The notes under the pieces were generated by a model. The model was not told where the DNA came from and did no database searches. It saw only the letters and a program-made list of their open reading frames with translations. The position numbers and the translations under genes are program-made. A stretch of DNA of 64,000 nucleotides from Chloroflexota bacterium (lineage in GTDB: Bacteria; Chloroflexota; UBA11872), in NCBI GenBank assembly GCA_022826485.1, contig JAJDUU010000014.1, positions 62,001 to 126,000 of the forward strand, read 5' to 3'. Below are positions 34,223 through 42,115 of this stretch, one piece after another (within the stretch, counting starts at the first letter, position 1; every line of letters starts with the position of its first letter).

Positions 34223-35314
34223 GTGAGCCGGATTCGGATTGGCGTCGTTGGCTGCGGGGGGATTGCCCAGATCCAGCACTTGCCGCATCTGGTGGAGCTG
34301 CCGGACGTGTTCGAGATTGCCGGCTTGTGCGATCTGTCGCGCGAGTTGCTGGACCACGTCGGCGACGCCTATGGCGTGCCGCCGGAGCGGCGGCACGTGG
34401 ACTACCACGAGTTGGTCGGGCGCGCGGACATCGACGCGGTGATCGTATGCACCACCGGCTCGCATGCGCCGCCCGCCATCGCGGCCGCTGAGGCCAGCAA
34501 GCACATCCTAGTCGAGAAGCCCGTTTGCTACACGGTCGCCGAGGCCGAGGCGATGGCCGCCGCCGCCGACCGCGCCGGCGTCGTCTACCAGGCGGCCTAC
34601 ATGAAGCGCTACGACCCGGCCTTTCGGTTCGCGCAGCGGCGGGTGGCGCAGATCGACGACGTGCGCTTCATCCAGGTCAACCACCTGCACCCCGACAACG
34701 CGCTGCACTTGGCGACGTTCGACTACCACGTGCCGTCGGATCTGCCGGACGCGGTGATCGAGGCCGGGCGCGCCGAGTCGGACCGGCTTGTGGCCGAAGC
34801 GCTGGGCCGCGACCGCGTCGACTCCGCCACGCTCAGCGCCTTCGGGGCCATCAACGGCAGCATGATCCACGACATCGGCAATCTGCACGGCATGTTCGGC
34901 GCCCCGCGGCGCGTGGTCAGCACCGACATCTGGGCCGGCGGCGTCGCCCTCTCGACCGTGCTGGAGTACGACGGCGGCGCGCGGGCGGTGTGCAACTGGA
35001 TCGACTTGCCGGAGTTGTTCAGCTTCGAGGAGACGCTGGCGGTCTACGGCTCGCGCGATCGCGTCATCGCGTCGTTCCCCACGGGATGGAGCCGCGGGAT
35101 TCCAACCGACGTCACCGTGCAGTGGATCGACGCCGAGGGCCACCCCGCCGCGACGACCCGCTCATGGCAGGCCAACCCCTTCAAGCTGGAGCTCGAGCAT
35201 TTCGCGGACTGCATCGCGCGCGGCGAGCCGCCGCTCACGCCGGGCCGCGAGGCCGTGGAGCACGTAGCGCTGGTACGCGATATCGTGCTGGCGCACCTGG
35301 AGACCGTTGCCTAA
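34223..35314 (+). CDS. Gfo/Idh/MocA-family oxidoreductase
   Basis: A 363-residue NAD(P)-dependent sugar dehydrogenase-like protein. The Rossmann opening is IRIGVVGCGGIAQIQHLPHL, and the family EKP motif is in HILVEKPVCYT. A C-terminal alpha/beta domain contains GSMIHDIGNLHGMFG. It probably oxidises or epimerises a sugar, inositol or sugar acid. GTG at 34223 is preferred because AAGGGGG at 34207-34213 is well spaced for it; GTG at 34214 directly abuts that site. A hairpin repeat lies 8 nt after the stop. Confidence 0.88.
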   Translation: MSRIRIGVVGCGGIAQIQHLPHLVELPDVFEIAGLCDLSRELLDHVGDAYGVPPERRHVDYHELVGRADIDAVIVCTTGSHAPPAIAAAEASKHILVEKPVCYTVAEAEAMAAAADRAGVVYQAAYMKRYDPAFRFAQRRVAQIDDVRFIQVNHLHPDNALHLATFDYHVPSDLPDAVIEAGRAESDRLVAEALGRDRVDSATLSAFGAINGSMIHDIGNLHGMFGAPRRVVSTDIWAGGVALSTVLEYDGGARAVCNWIDLPELFSFEETLAVYGSRDRVIASFPTGWSRGIPTDVTVQWIDAEGHPAATTRSWQANPFKLELEHFADCIARGEPPLTPGREAVEHVALVRDIVLAHLETVA

Positions 35315-35321
35315 CCTCTCC

Positions 35322-35352
35322 GTCATTCCGGCGGAGGCCGGAATCCAGTCCG
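35322..35352. repeat. ATTCCGGC hairpin repeat, copy 3
   Basis: ATTCCGGC, a four-base loop, then GCCGGAAT, followed by CCAGTCCG. It starts 8 nt after the stop of the Gfo/Idh/MocA gene and could fold at the 3' end of that mRNA. Confidence 0.75.
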
Positions 35353-35401
35353 GCCCAACAGGGTTTGGCAAAGGTCTCCACTTGGAAGGAGCCGCTTAGC
35401 C

Positions 35402-36046
35402 ATGCCGCTTGAGGTCTTCGACTATCGCCGCGACATCAAGAACGTCGTCATCACGCCCGAGATCCGCGCGCGCTTTCTGCGCTTCGAGCCGGGCGACGTG
35501 GCCACGCGCCACAGCCACGACCTGGGCGCCGAGGTCTTCCTGATCATGCAGGGCCGCGCCGAGTTCGAGATTGAGGGCGAGACGGCGGTGCTGGGTCCGG
35601 GTGAGCTGTGCTTTGCCGGTCGGGACGAGCTGCACCAGGTGCGGGTCATCGGCGGCGAGCCCGTGATCATGTACCTCTCGGTCACGCCGCACGTCGAGCC
35701 GACGCACACCATGTACGCCGACGACGGCTCCCGCCTGCCGCCCAAGTACGGTCACGCGACCAGCGAGGAGCGCGCCGAGCACGACCCGTCCGCCGGTATC
35801 TCCACGGCGGACCTTGCCCTGGAGCACTTCCGGGCATCGCGGGAGCTGGCCCGCCTCGCGCGCGAGACCGCCGCCCGCCACGCCGCGCACACCGCCGAGA
35901 TCGAGCAGCTCGCGGCGGCAGGCGATGACGTCCAGGCCAAAGCCATCGTCGACACCATGTGGCCCGACACCTACGCCACCCTCAGCGCCGTGGCACGGGT
36001 AGAAGCCGCCTGGAACGAGCTCGCCGCACGGGTGGATTCGGGCTAG
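35402..36046 (+). CDS. Cupin-domain protein with helical C-terminal half
   Basis: A 214-residue protein. Residues 20-100 are a single cupin barrel: GDVATRHSHDLGAEVFLIMQG has the His-rich metal motif 1, and PGELCFAGRDELHQVRV is motif 2. The C-terminal half is helical (ASRELARLARETAARHAAHTAEIEQLAA) and may mediate oligomerisation. It may be a sugar isomerase, a dioxygenase or a small-molecule sensor; the function is unknown. It follows the dehydrogenase on the same strand. Confidence 0.8.
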   Translation: MPLEVFDYRRDIKNVVITPEIRARFLRFEPGDVATRHSHDLGAEVFLIMQGRAEFEIEGETAVLGPGELCFAGRDELHQVRVIGGEPVIMYLSVTPHVEPTHTMYADDGSRLPPKYGHATSEERAEHDPSAGISTADLALEHFRASRELARLARETAARHAAHTAEIEQLAAAGDDVQAKAIVDTMWPDTYATLSAVARVEAAWNELAARVDSG

Positions 36047-36267
36047 TCGTCAATTCCGCGAGGGTTGCCCTCGGCACGCTTCTTGCAGCAGCGGCCAAGG
36101 GGCCGTGGGTGGCCAGCGAAGGGCGGGTCTGAAACCCGCACCTACGAACCGCTCCGTTCGTGGTGAGCTTGTCGAACCACGCCTCGCTGGCGGGCTCAGG
36201 AGACGCCCTTCGACAGGCTCAGGGCGAACGAAGTCGGTAGATGGGGTCGGTCAGTGGAACCGCTCGC
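36047..36267. repeat. Intergenic region with two further repeat types
   Basis: No gene is visible. GGGCGGGTCTGAAACCCGCA is at 36121-36140. A larger inverted arrangement has CGTTCGTGGTGAGCTTGTCG at 36156-36175 and CCCTTCGACAGGCTCAGGGC at 36206-36225, the halves of a known type of dispersed intergenic repeat. It sits tail to tail between the cupin and MDR reductase genes. Confidence 0.65.
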
Positions 36268-37308
36268 CTACTGCGGCTCGCGGACGGAGACCTCTTCCGA
36301 GCTCACGCGCACCAGTTGCTTGCCGATGTTCTCTCCAGTGAAGAGACCCACGAATGCCGCGGGGGCGTTCTCGATCCCTGACACGATGTTCTCGCGGTAG
36401 GTGAGCTGGCCGGTGGTCACCCATTCGGTGAGCGCGGCCATGGCCTCGGCGTCATGGTCCTCGAAGTCGTTGACCAGGAATCCCTCCATGCGCGCGCGGC
36501 GGCTGTGGATGGTGCGCGAGTGCGGCGGCACGGGGGCAAGCTCTTGGGAGTGGTACTGCGAGATCGCGCCGCAGAGCGCGATGCGGGCGTGGATGTTGAT
36601 GCGCCGCAGCAGGGCCTCCAGCACCTCGCCGCCGACGTTTTCGAAGATCACGTCAATGCCGTCGGGGCAGGCGCTGTCGAGCGCGTCGTCCAGCGGCTGG
36701 GTGCGGTAGTTGATCGCCGCGTCGAAGCCAAGCTCGTTGACCAGGTACATGCACTTGGTGTCGCTGCCGCAAGTGCCCACCACGCGGCAGCCCTGGAGCT
36801 TGGCGATCTGGCCGGCGGCGCTGCCCACGGCCCCCGCGGCGCCCGTCACCACCACGGTGTCGCCCGCGCGCGGCCGGGCCACCTCGAGCATGCCGTAGTA
36901 GGCCGTAAGCCCGGGCATGCCCAGGATGCCGAGCGCGGTGGACAGCGGCGCGGCCTGGCGGTCGATGATCTCCAGGTCTTCCAGCGTCGTGACGGCGTAT
37001 TTCTGCCAGCCGAACTCGCCGCGGACGATCTCGCCCTCGCGCAGGCGCGGGTCGCTGGAGAAGACCACCTCGCCCACGCCCTCGCCGATCATCACCTGGC
37101 CGAGTGCAATCGGCTCCCCGCGCAACGGCTTCTCCCACAGGCGCCCGCGCATGTAGGGATCGACCGAGACGTAGATCGAGCGCACGAACACCTCGCCGGC
37201 CGAAGGCCGCGGAATCGGCGACTCGACGATCTCGAAATCGTCAACCTGGGGCACGCCGACAGGCCGGCGCGCCAGGACTATCTGTGTGTTCGTCGGGGTG
37301 GCAGACAC
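36268..37308 (-). CDS. NADP-dependent MDR oxidoreductase (CurA/PTGR-like)
   Basis: A 346-residue zinc-independent medium-chain reductase. The N-terminus QIVLARRPVGVPQVDDFEIVE and SVDPYMRGRL are typical of prostaglandin-reductase/CurA-like enzymes. The Rossmann region is VVVTGAAGAVGSAAGQIAKLQG, followed by FDAAINYR and DVIFENVGG. It probably reduces alpha,beta-unsaturated ketones or aldehydes with NADPH. ATG start at 37308. Confidence 0.9.
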   Translation of the reverse strand: MSATPTNTQIVLARRPVGVPQVDDFEIVESPIPRPSAGEVFVRSIYVSVDPYMRGRLWEKPLRGEPIALGQVMIGEGVGEVVFSSDPRLREGEIVRGEFGWQKYAVTTLEDLEIIDRQAAPLSTALGILGMPGLTAYYGMLEVARPRAGDTVVVTGAAGAVGSAAGQIAKLQGCRVVGTCGSDTKCMYLVNELGFDAAINYRTQPLDDALDSACPDGIDVIFENVGGEVLEALLRRINIHARIALCGAISQYHSQELAPVPPHSRTIHSRRARMEGFLVNDFEDHDAEAMAALTEWVTTGQLTYRENIVSGIENAPAAFVGLFTGENIGKQLVRVSSEEVSVREPQ

Positions 37309-37316
37309 GGAATCCC

Positions 37317-37350
37317 CCTCACCCTAACCCTCTCCCCAGGGAGAGGGAAT
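37317..37350. repeat. CCCTCTCCC/GGGAGAGGG repeat (reverse copy)
   Basis: CCCTCACCC, CTAA-type spacer, CCCTCTCCC, CA, then GGGAGAGGG. It is the same element as at 17955, 18057 and 40371, in opposite orientation, and lies after the 3' end of the isomerase gene. Confidence 0.7.
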
Positions 37351-37402
37351 AAGACCTGCCCGAAGCGCCTGCTGCATGGACGTCCTCAAGCGGCTCGTCA
37401 GG

Positions 37403-38287
37403 CTACGCCACGCTTGCCAAACGCCGCTGCAAGTCCACGCCGGCCTCGATCTGGGCCATGAACTCGCGCGTGGACGTGAGCACGGTGCGCCAGTCGGGCT
37501 TGGCGGGGACGCAGTCGATGGAGAGGTAGCCCTGGTAGTCGATGGCGTGCAGGACGCGCACGATGTCGCTGAAGTCGAGATGGCCGGTGCCGGGCATCTG
37601 GCGATTGCTGTCGGCCAGGTGGATGTGCCGCAGGTGCTTGCCCGCGGTGCGCAGCGCCTCGGTGACCGGGCCATCCTCGATGTTGAGGTGGAAGAAGTCG
37701 GCCACGATGCCCAGGTAGTCCGACCCCACGGCTTCGACGACCGCCACCGCCTCGACGACCGAGTTCATGAACCCGGCGTAGCCTTCGAAGCGATTGACGG
37801 GCTCGATGGCCACCGGCACGCCCACGGATTCGGCGTGGTCCGCGATCTCGCGCGCCGACCGCTCGAACTGACTCCGCAGCTCCGTGAGCGGCTTGGTGGT
37901 TACCGGGTACTCAGGCACGAACGACACCGCGCAGATTTCGTAAACCGGCGGCTCGTCCAGCGTCGCGCCCAGGTCGAGGCAGCGCTTGGCGTAGTCGACG
38001 GCATAGCTACGTTTCGCCTCGTCGCTCGATGCCAGGTCGCGCTCCTCGCCGGCGTGCCAGCCGCCCCAGGCCCCGAGCAGCGAGGGAATGCTCAGCCCCA
38101 GGTTCCGCGCCTTGTCGACCACGCTGTAGAACAGCGCATCGTCGATGCGGTCGGGCTCGGCGTCCAGGTCGACGCCGTCGTAGCCCGCGTCGGCAACCGC
38201 GCCCAGCACGGTGTCCGGGTCCTCCCACACCTGCCCGCCGGGGCTGGACGCCAGCGTCGCCAGCACCACCGAGTATTTCAGCGCCAT
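37403..38287 (-). CDS. Sugar phosphate isomerase/epimerase (AP-endonuclease-2 TIM barrel)
   Basis: A 294-residue xylose-isomerase-like TIM barrel. Metal-binding acidic and His residues appear at the usual strand ends: VAIEPVNRFEGYAGFM, GIVADFFHLNIED, HLRHIHLADSNRQMPGTGHLDF and YLSIDCVPAK. The family includes IolE, IolI and tagatose/psicose epimerases; the exact substrate is unknown. The gene starts 3 nt after the RraA stop, so it is co-transcribed. Confidence 0.88.
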   Translation of the reverse strand: MALKYSVVLATLASSPGGQVWEDPDTVLGAVADAGYDGVDLDAEPDRIDDALFYSVVDKARNLGLSIPSLLGAWGGWHAGEERDLASSDEAKRSYAVDYAKRCLDLGATLDEPPVYEICAVSFVPEYPVTTKPLTELRSQFERSAREIADHAESVGVPVAIEPVNRFEGYAGFMNSVVEAVAVVEAVGSDYLGIVADFFHLNIEDGPVTEALRTAGKHLRHIHLADSNRQMPGTGHLDFSDIVRVLHAIDYQGYLSIDCVPAKPDWRTVLTSTREFMAQIEAGVDLQRRLASVA

Positions 38288-38290
38288 CGC

Positions 38291-38980
38291 TCAGTGCCCC
38301 ATCTTGGAGAGCGCCTCGTCCACCGAGGCGTTCGGGCCGGTCAGCACGTCCATCGCCGCCCGCTCCGTGGCGCGCACGTGCTCGACCTGCGCGGGCAGGT
38401 CCGCGGCGGCCGCCAGCGGCACGTTGAGCAGCCCGTTCACGTCGCCGTGGATCAGATCGCCCGGCTCGACCACCATGCCGTCGATCTCGATCGGGATGTC
38501 CATCGTGATGCGCCGCGGGTTGCCGTGGGAGGCCGACGTACCGGCGGCGAAACAGGAAAAGCGCATCTCGCGCAGCTGGTCCACGTCGCGGATGGCGCCG
38601 TCGGTGACGAAGGCCACGGCGCCGATGGCGCCATAGAGCGTGGCGGCATAGTCGCCAAACATCGCCGCGCGCGCCTTGTGCGGTCCGACATCCTGCACCA
38701 CGACGATCGCGGGCTTGGGAGCGGCGGCCAGCAGCTCGGCGAATTCGCGCATGCCGCGGCCCACCTCGATCGGGCCGGGCCCCGTGGTGTCGATCTGCGC
38801 CGTAACGGCATAGCCGAGCGTGACGCCAAGCTCGGGGAACATGCAGCGAACTTGTGACCCGGTAAACCCGACCCGGTGGTCGCGCACGCCAAGCTCTTCG
38901 ATGGCGTTCGACACCGTGGGGCTGTCGGCGGCCTGGAGCGCGGCAAAAGTGTTTTCGTCGAGCGGCCCGGATACCGACAT
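38291..38980 (-). CDS. RraA/HMG-aldolase family protein
   Basis: A 229-residue protein of the RraA/class II 4-hydroxy-4-methyl-2-oxoglutarate aldolase family. It has the hallmark GDYAATLYGAIGAVAFVTDGAIRDV, with the Arg-Asp pair, and the later GDLIHGDVNGLLNVP. Most members outside enterobacteria are aldolases or oxaloacetate decarboxylases acting on sugar-derived or aromatic-derived 2-oxo acids. Co-transcription with the sugar isomerase favours a sugar-acid pathway. Confidence 0.88.
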   Translation of the reverse strand: MSVSGPLDENTFAALQAADSPTVSNAIEELGVRDHRVGFTGSQVRCMFPELGVTLGYAVTAQIDTTGPGPIEVGRGMREFAELLAAAPKPAIVVVQDVGPHKARAAMFGDYAATLYGAIGAVAFVTDGAIRDVDQLREMRFSCFAAGTSASHGNPRRITMDIPIEIDGMVVEPGDLIHGDVNGLLNVPLAAAADLPAQVEHVRATERAAMDVLTGPNASVDEALSKMGH

Positions 38981-39216
38981 GGCGGCTCCCCCGATGGGCT
39001 GGCGCTGCGGGTCGATGCTATGCGCGGTGGCGCATGAGCGTCAACGAGCGCGCGGCGCAGAGCCTTCTCCACGCACCTTCCATGTCATCCCCGCGCGGAC
39101 GAACGGGCGAGTCTAGGGAATCTCTGAATAAGTCCATAGGCCGCGCTTCAATCCCCCCCATCCTCACCTTCCCCCCAAGGGAGAAGGGACCGGAAGTGGC
39201 CTTAATCAGAGGTTTC
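38981..39216. other. Intergenic region with a degenerate repeat
   Basis: No gene is seen. A degenerate copy of the CCCTCTCCC/GGGAGAGGG repeat lies at about 39161-39190 (CCTCACC, CCTTCCCCCCAAGGGAGAAGGG), just after the 3' end of the methyltransferase gene. Confidence 0.5.
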
Positions 39217-40092
39217 CTAGGGCTCGGCGCGTCTCCGGCCGATGATCTCGTGCCAGATGCGTGGCAGGCCGTCGTAGCGCACTTTGTCGACGGCCAGGCT
39301 GAGGTAGTGGCTCTGCTCGGCCAGGCTGAATTTACGTGGGAAGACCAGGTCGCCCGCGACGCCTTCCACGAACGCCGGATAGCGGGCGATCGCCTTCAGC
39401 GCTTCACGCGTGAGGTGGATTGCGCGCTCCAGCTCGTGCACGACCTTGAATCCCGCCTCCTCGATCATCTTGCGGTAGTCATCGGGCCGGCGGTAGGGCA
39501 GGGAGCCGCCCTTGTCGTTGCGGCGGGCGCCGGTCAGGCGCATGAAGTGCAGCTTCCACTCGCCGTGTCCGCGCAGCGAGTTCGCCACCGCCATCGAGAC
39601 GGTCGTGAAGGTGCTGTTCGACGACAGCAGGGCGCCTTCGCGTGCGATCGCGGCCATGCCGTTGTAGACCTGGCGTTGCCCGTCCTGATCGGTAATTTCA
39701 TGAATGGCGTCGTGAATGCTCAGGCTGTCGGCGCCGTCGGCGGGGAGCTCATCGCCCTTGAGACGCTCCAGGTATCGGGCGTCGGCTTCCACGAAGCGCA
39801 GGTCGATGTTCGACGGTCGCGGCGTGGTGGCCTCGGCGATTTCCAGCGCCTTGGGGCTCCGGTCGATGCCGATGATCGTGCCCCGGAAGCCCCGCTTCTC
39901 GGCCTCCTCGATCAGGAGCTGCGGCACCAGACCCGTGCCGGTGGCCAGATCGACGTGCACGAAGGGATTCGGCATGTGGCGAAACAGCTCTTGCACGAGT
40001 TCCCGGTTGACTTGGCGATACTCGGGCACCGCCGCGAAGTGTCCAAAGTGCAAATCCTCGGGCGTGGGAAGGTCCTTGGCGTCGACAGTCAC
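39217..40092 (-). CDS. SAM-dependent methyltransferase
   Basis: A 291-residue protein with a SAM-binding core: FVHVDLATGTGLVPQLL (motif I), GTIIGIDRSPKALEIAE (motif II), FVEADARYLE and SLSIHDAIHEI (motif IV). The N-terminus EDLHFGHFAAVPEYRQVNRELVQEL is a helical lid, and a long C-terminal segment has LPYRRPDDYRKMIEEAGF. The substrate is unknown. GTG at 40092 is chosen; the frame continues to 40173 with Cys-rich non-family residues. Confidence 0.82.
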   Translation of the reverse strand: MTVDAKDLPTPEDLHFGHFAAVPEYRQVNRELVQELFRHMPNPFVHVDLATGTGLVPQLLIEEAEKRGFRGTIIGIDRSPKALEIAEATTPRPSNIDLRFVEADARYLERLKGDELPADGADSLSIHDAIHEITDQDGQRQVYNGMAAIAREGALLSSNSTFTTVSMAVANSLRGHGEWKLHFMRLTGARRNDKGGSLPYRRPDDYRKMIEEAGFKVVHELERAIHLTREALKAIARYPAFVEGVAGDLVFPRKFSLAEQSHYLSLAVDKVRYDGLPRIWHEIIGRRRAEP

Positions 40093-40410
40093 GTCAGCCG
40101 CTCGGCAAGATGGTCGGGGTCGTGCGCCCGAATGGTGGATTTGGCACGGTAGGCAAAACGGCCCGACGGCCAAATACGTATGGCTTGGTGAAGGGCCCCA
40201 CCGGAGTCACGGCGATGGATGTCAATAGCGCATGTACACAACGACGGCCTGACAATAGGGCCGCTGACAGTAGCGGCGATGATAGCTCAAGGGCGCGCAT
40301 GGCCGCTCAAGGGGGAGTCGGTCGTTGCGATCGGGACGAAACGCCGCTTGACCTCCGCCAAAGTCCGGTCCCCTCTCCCTCGATGGGAGAGGGCTAGGGT
40401 GAGGGCGCCG
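40093..40410. other. 318-nt divergent intergenic region
   Basis: No gene is seen. It carries a clear CCCTCTCCC/GGGAGAGGG repeat at 40371-40405 directly before the DUF3179 gene. A promoter for either flanking gene is expected but not confidently recognised. Confidence 0.5.
40371..40405. repeat. CCCTCTCCC/GGGAGAGGG repeat
   Basis: CCCTCTCCC, TCGAT-type loop, GGGAGAGGG, then CTAGGGTGAGGG. It is the best-preserved copy of the family in this window. Unlike the others it lies at a 5' end, 6 nt before the chosen start of the DUF3179 gene. Confidence 0.72.
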
Positions 40411-42099
40411 GTGACGGGAATCTCCGCCGAACGCCTGTCGTCAGAGCAGGGCACCTCGCGACGAGCGGTGGTGTCGCGCCGCCGGGTGCTGGGGCTGATG
40501 GCGACCGGCGGCGCCGCGCTCGCCACGTTGGCGGCCTGCGACGATTCCCCATCGACAGCCTCACCGACCAGGCCCGCTGCCGCCGCCAAGGTGATCGTCA
40601 CCGCGCCTCCATCTCCAACACCCAGTCCCACCGCCACGGCCGCGCCCACGCCGACGGCCGCGCCCACCCCAACGGCGACCGCCGAGCCCACGCCGCGCCC
40701 GGCCCTGGCCGGCACCCCCGTGCCGGACGACCGCAGGCTATCGGATGACCAGGCGCAGTCGCTGCTTGACGGCCTGCTGCTCGACCCGACCTTTCCAGAG
40801 GCTCAGGTGGAGCTTGTGGCGTATATGGGAACCACCGGCGACGAGCGGCTCATCTCCGTGCTCATCGAGGTCCTGCGGGCGGCGCAGCTTGGCGCGTTTC
40901 ATCCCGACACGTGGGACAACGCTCGGCAGGGTCTGTTCCAGCTCACCGGAGAACAATACGAATCGTGGGCGGAGTGGGCTGAGTGGTACGCGCGGACCGA
41001 CCTGACCACCGTGCCCGGGTTCGGCGCCTGGAAGGGCCGCATCTACGGCCGTGTCGACCCGCAGTTTGTCCGGTTTTTCGATGAATCCGCGCCGCGCAGC
41101 ATCCGCTTCGAGGAGATCGTCTGGGGCGGCGTGCGCCTGGATGGCATTCCCCCGCTGGAGTCGGCGCCGATGGTCGCGGCCGACAATGCGGCCTACCTCG
41201 AACCCGACGACGTGGTCTTCGGCGTCGCCATCAACGGCGACTATCGCGCCTATCCCCTCCGCATCTTGGACTGGCACGAGATGGCCAACGACGTGGTGGG
41301 CGGCGAGCCCGTGGCGCTGGCCTACTGCACCCTCTGCGGCGCCGGCGTGCTGTTCAGCCGCCGCTACCGCGGCGACGTGCTCAGCATCGGCACGTCGGGG
41401 TTCCTCATGCGCAGCAACAAGCTGATGTACGACCGCGGCACGTTCACGCTCTGGAATCAGCTGACCGGCGAGCCTGTGCTCGGGCCGCTGGCGGCCGATC
41501 CGGGCAGGCTCGACGTCATCCCGATCGTCACGACCACCTGGGAAGCCTGGCGCACGGCCAATCCCACGACCGCCGTGCTCAGCATCAACACGGGCCACCG
41601 CCGCGACTATTCACCCGGCGCGGCCTACGGCGGCTATTTCGCCAGCCCCGACGTGATGTTCCCGGCGCCGACGGCGGATGGCCTGGCCCCCAAGGACCGC
41701 GTGTTCGCGCTCGTGCTCGGGGACGCCGCTCGCGCCTATCCGATTCCAGACGTGGTCGAGGCTCGGGTGCTCAACGACACCCTCGATGCTCAGCCGGTCG
41801 TGCTCGTGGCGCTCGGCGAGGAGCTGACCATCGAGGGCGTCGACCGGCGTCGGGGCGAAGTGTCCTGGAGCGCTGGCGCCGCGGTGCGCGCGTTCGAGCG
41901 CGGCGAGCGGGAATTCGCGCCGGGCAGCGAGCCGCGCACGGTCGTGGACGGGCAGGGAGATGTCTGGGAGGTCACCGAGGAGGCGCTCGTCGGTCCGGAC
42001 GGCGCCCAGCTCGCCCGCCTACCCGGCCACCTGGCCTACTGGCTCGGTTGGTCCTCGTTCCACCCCGCGACGACGCTCTACGGCGCCGACGAGGGCTGA
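40411..42099 (+). CDS. DUF3179 domain lipoprotein with Pro/Thr linker
   Basis: A 562-residue exported protein. The N-terminus SRRRVLGLMATGGAALATLAAC combines a twin-arginine-like motif with a lipobox cysteine, suggesting a Tat-exported lipoprotein. A Pro/Thr/Ala-rich linker of about 70 residues follows. The C-terminal 380 residues are DUF3179: DVVFGVAINGDYRAYPLRIL, AYCTLCGAGVLFSR (two cysteines), GTSGFLMRSNKLMYDR and LGDAARAYPI. The DUF3179 function is unknown. GTG at 40411 is preferred because the upstream frame runs through a repeat. Confidence 0.88.
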   Translation: MTGISAERLSSEQGTSRRAVVSRRRVLGLMATGGAALATLAACDDSPSTASPTRPAAAAKVIVTAPPSPTPSPTATAAPTPTAAPTPTATAEPTPRPALAGTPVPDDRRLSDDQAQSLLDGLLLDPTFPEAQVELVAYMGTTGDERLISVLIEVLRAAQLGAFHPDTWDNARQGLFQLTGEQYESWAEWAEWYARTDLTTVPGFGAWKGRIYGRVDPQFVRFFDESAPRSIRFEEIVWGGVRLDGIPPLESAPMVAADNAAYLEPDDVVFGVAINGDYRAYPLRILDWHEMANDVVGGEPVALAYCTLCGAGVLFSRRYRGDVLSIGTSGFLMRSNKLMYDRGTFTLWNQLTGEPVLGPLAADPGRLDVIPIVTTTWEAWRTANPTTAVLSINTGHRRDYSPGAAYGGYFASPDVMFPAPTADGLAPKDRVFALVLGDAARAYPIPDVVEARVLNDTLDAQPVVLVALGEELTIEGVDRRRGEVSWSAGAAVRAFERGEREFAPGSEPRTVVDGQGDVWEVTEEALVGPDGAQLARLPGHLAYWLGWSSFHPATTLYGADEG

Positions 42100-42115
42100 C
42101 GACTCTCAGAGCCCT

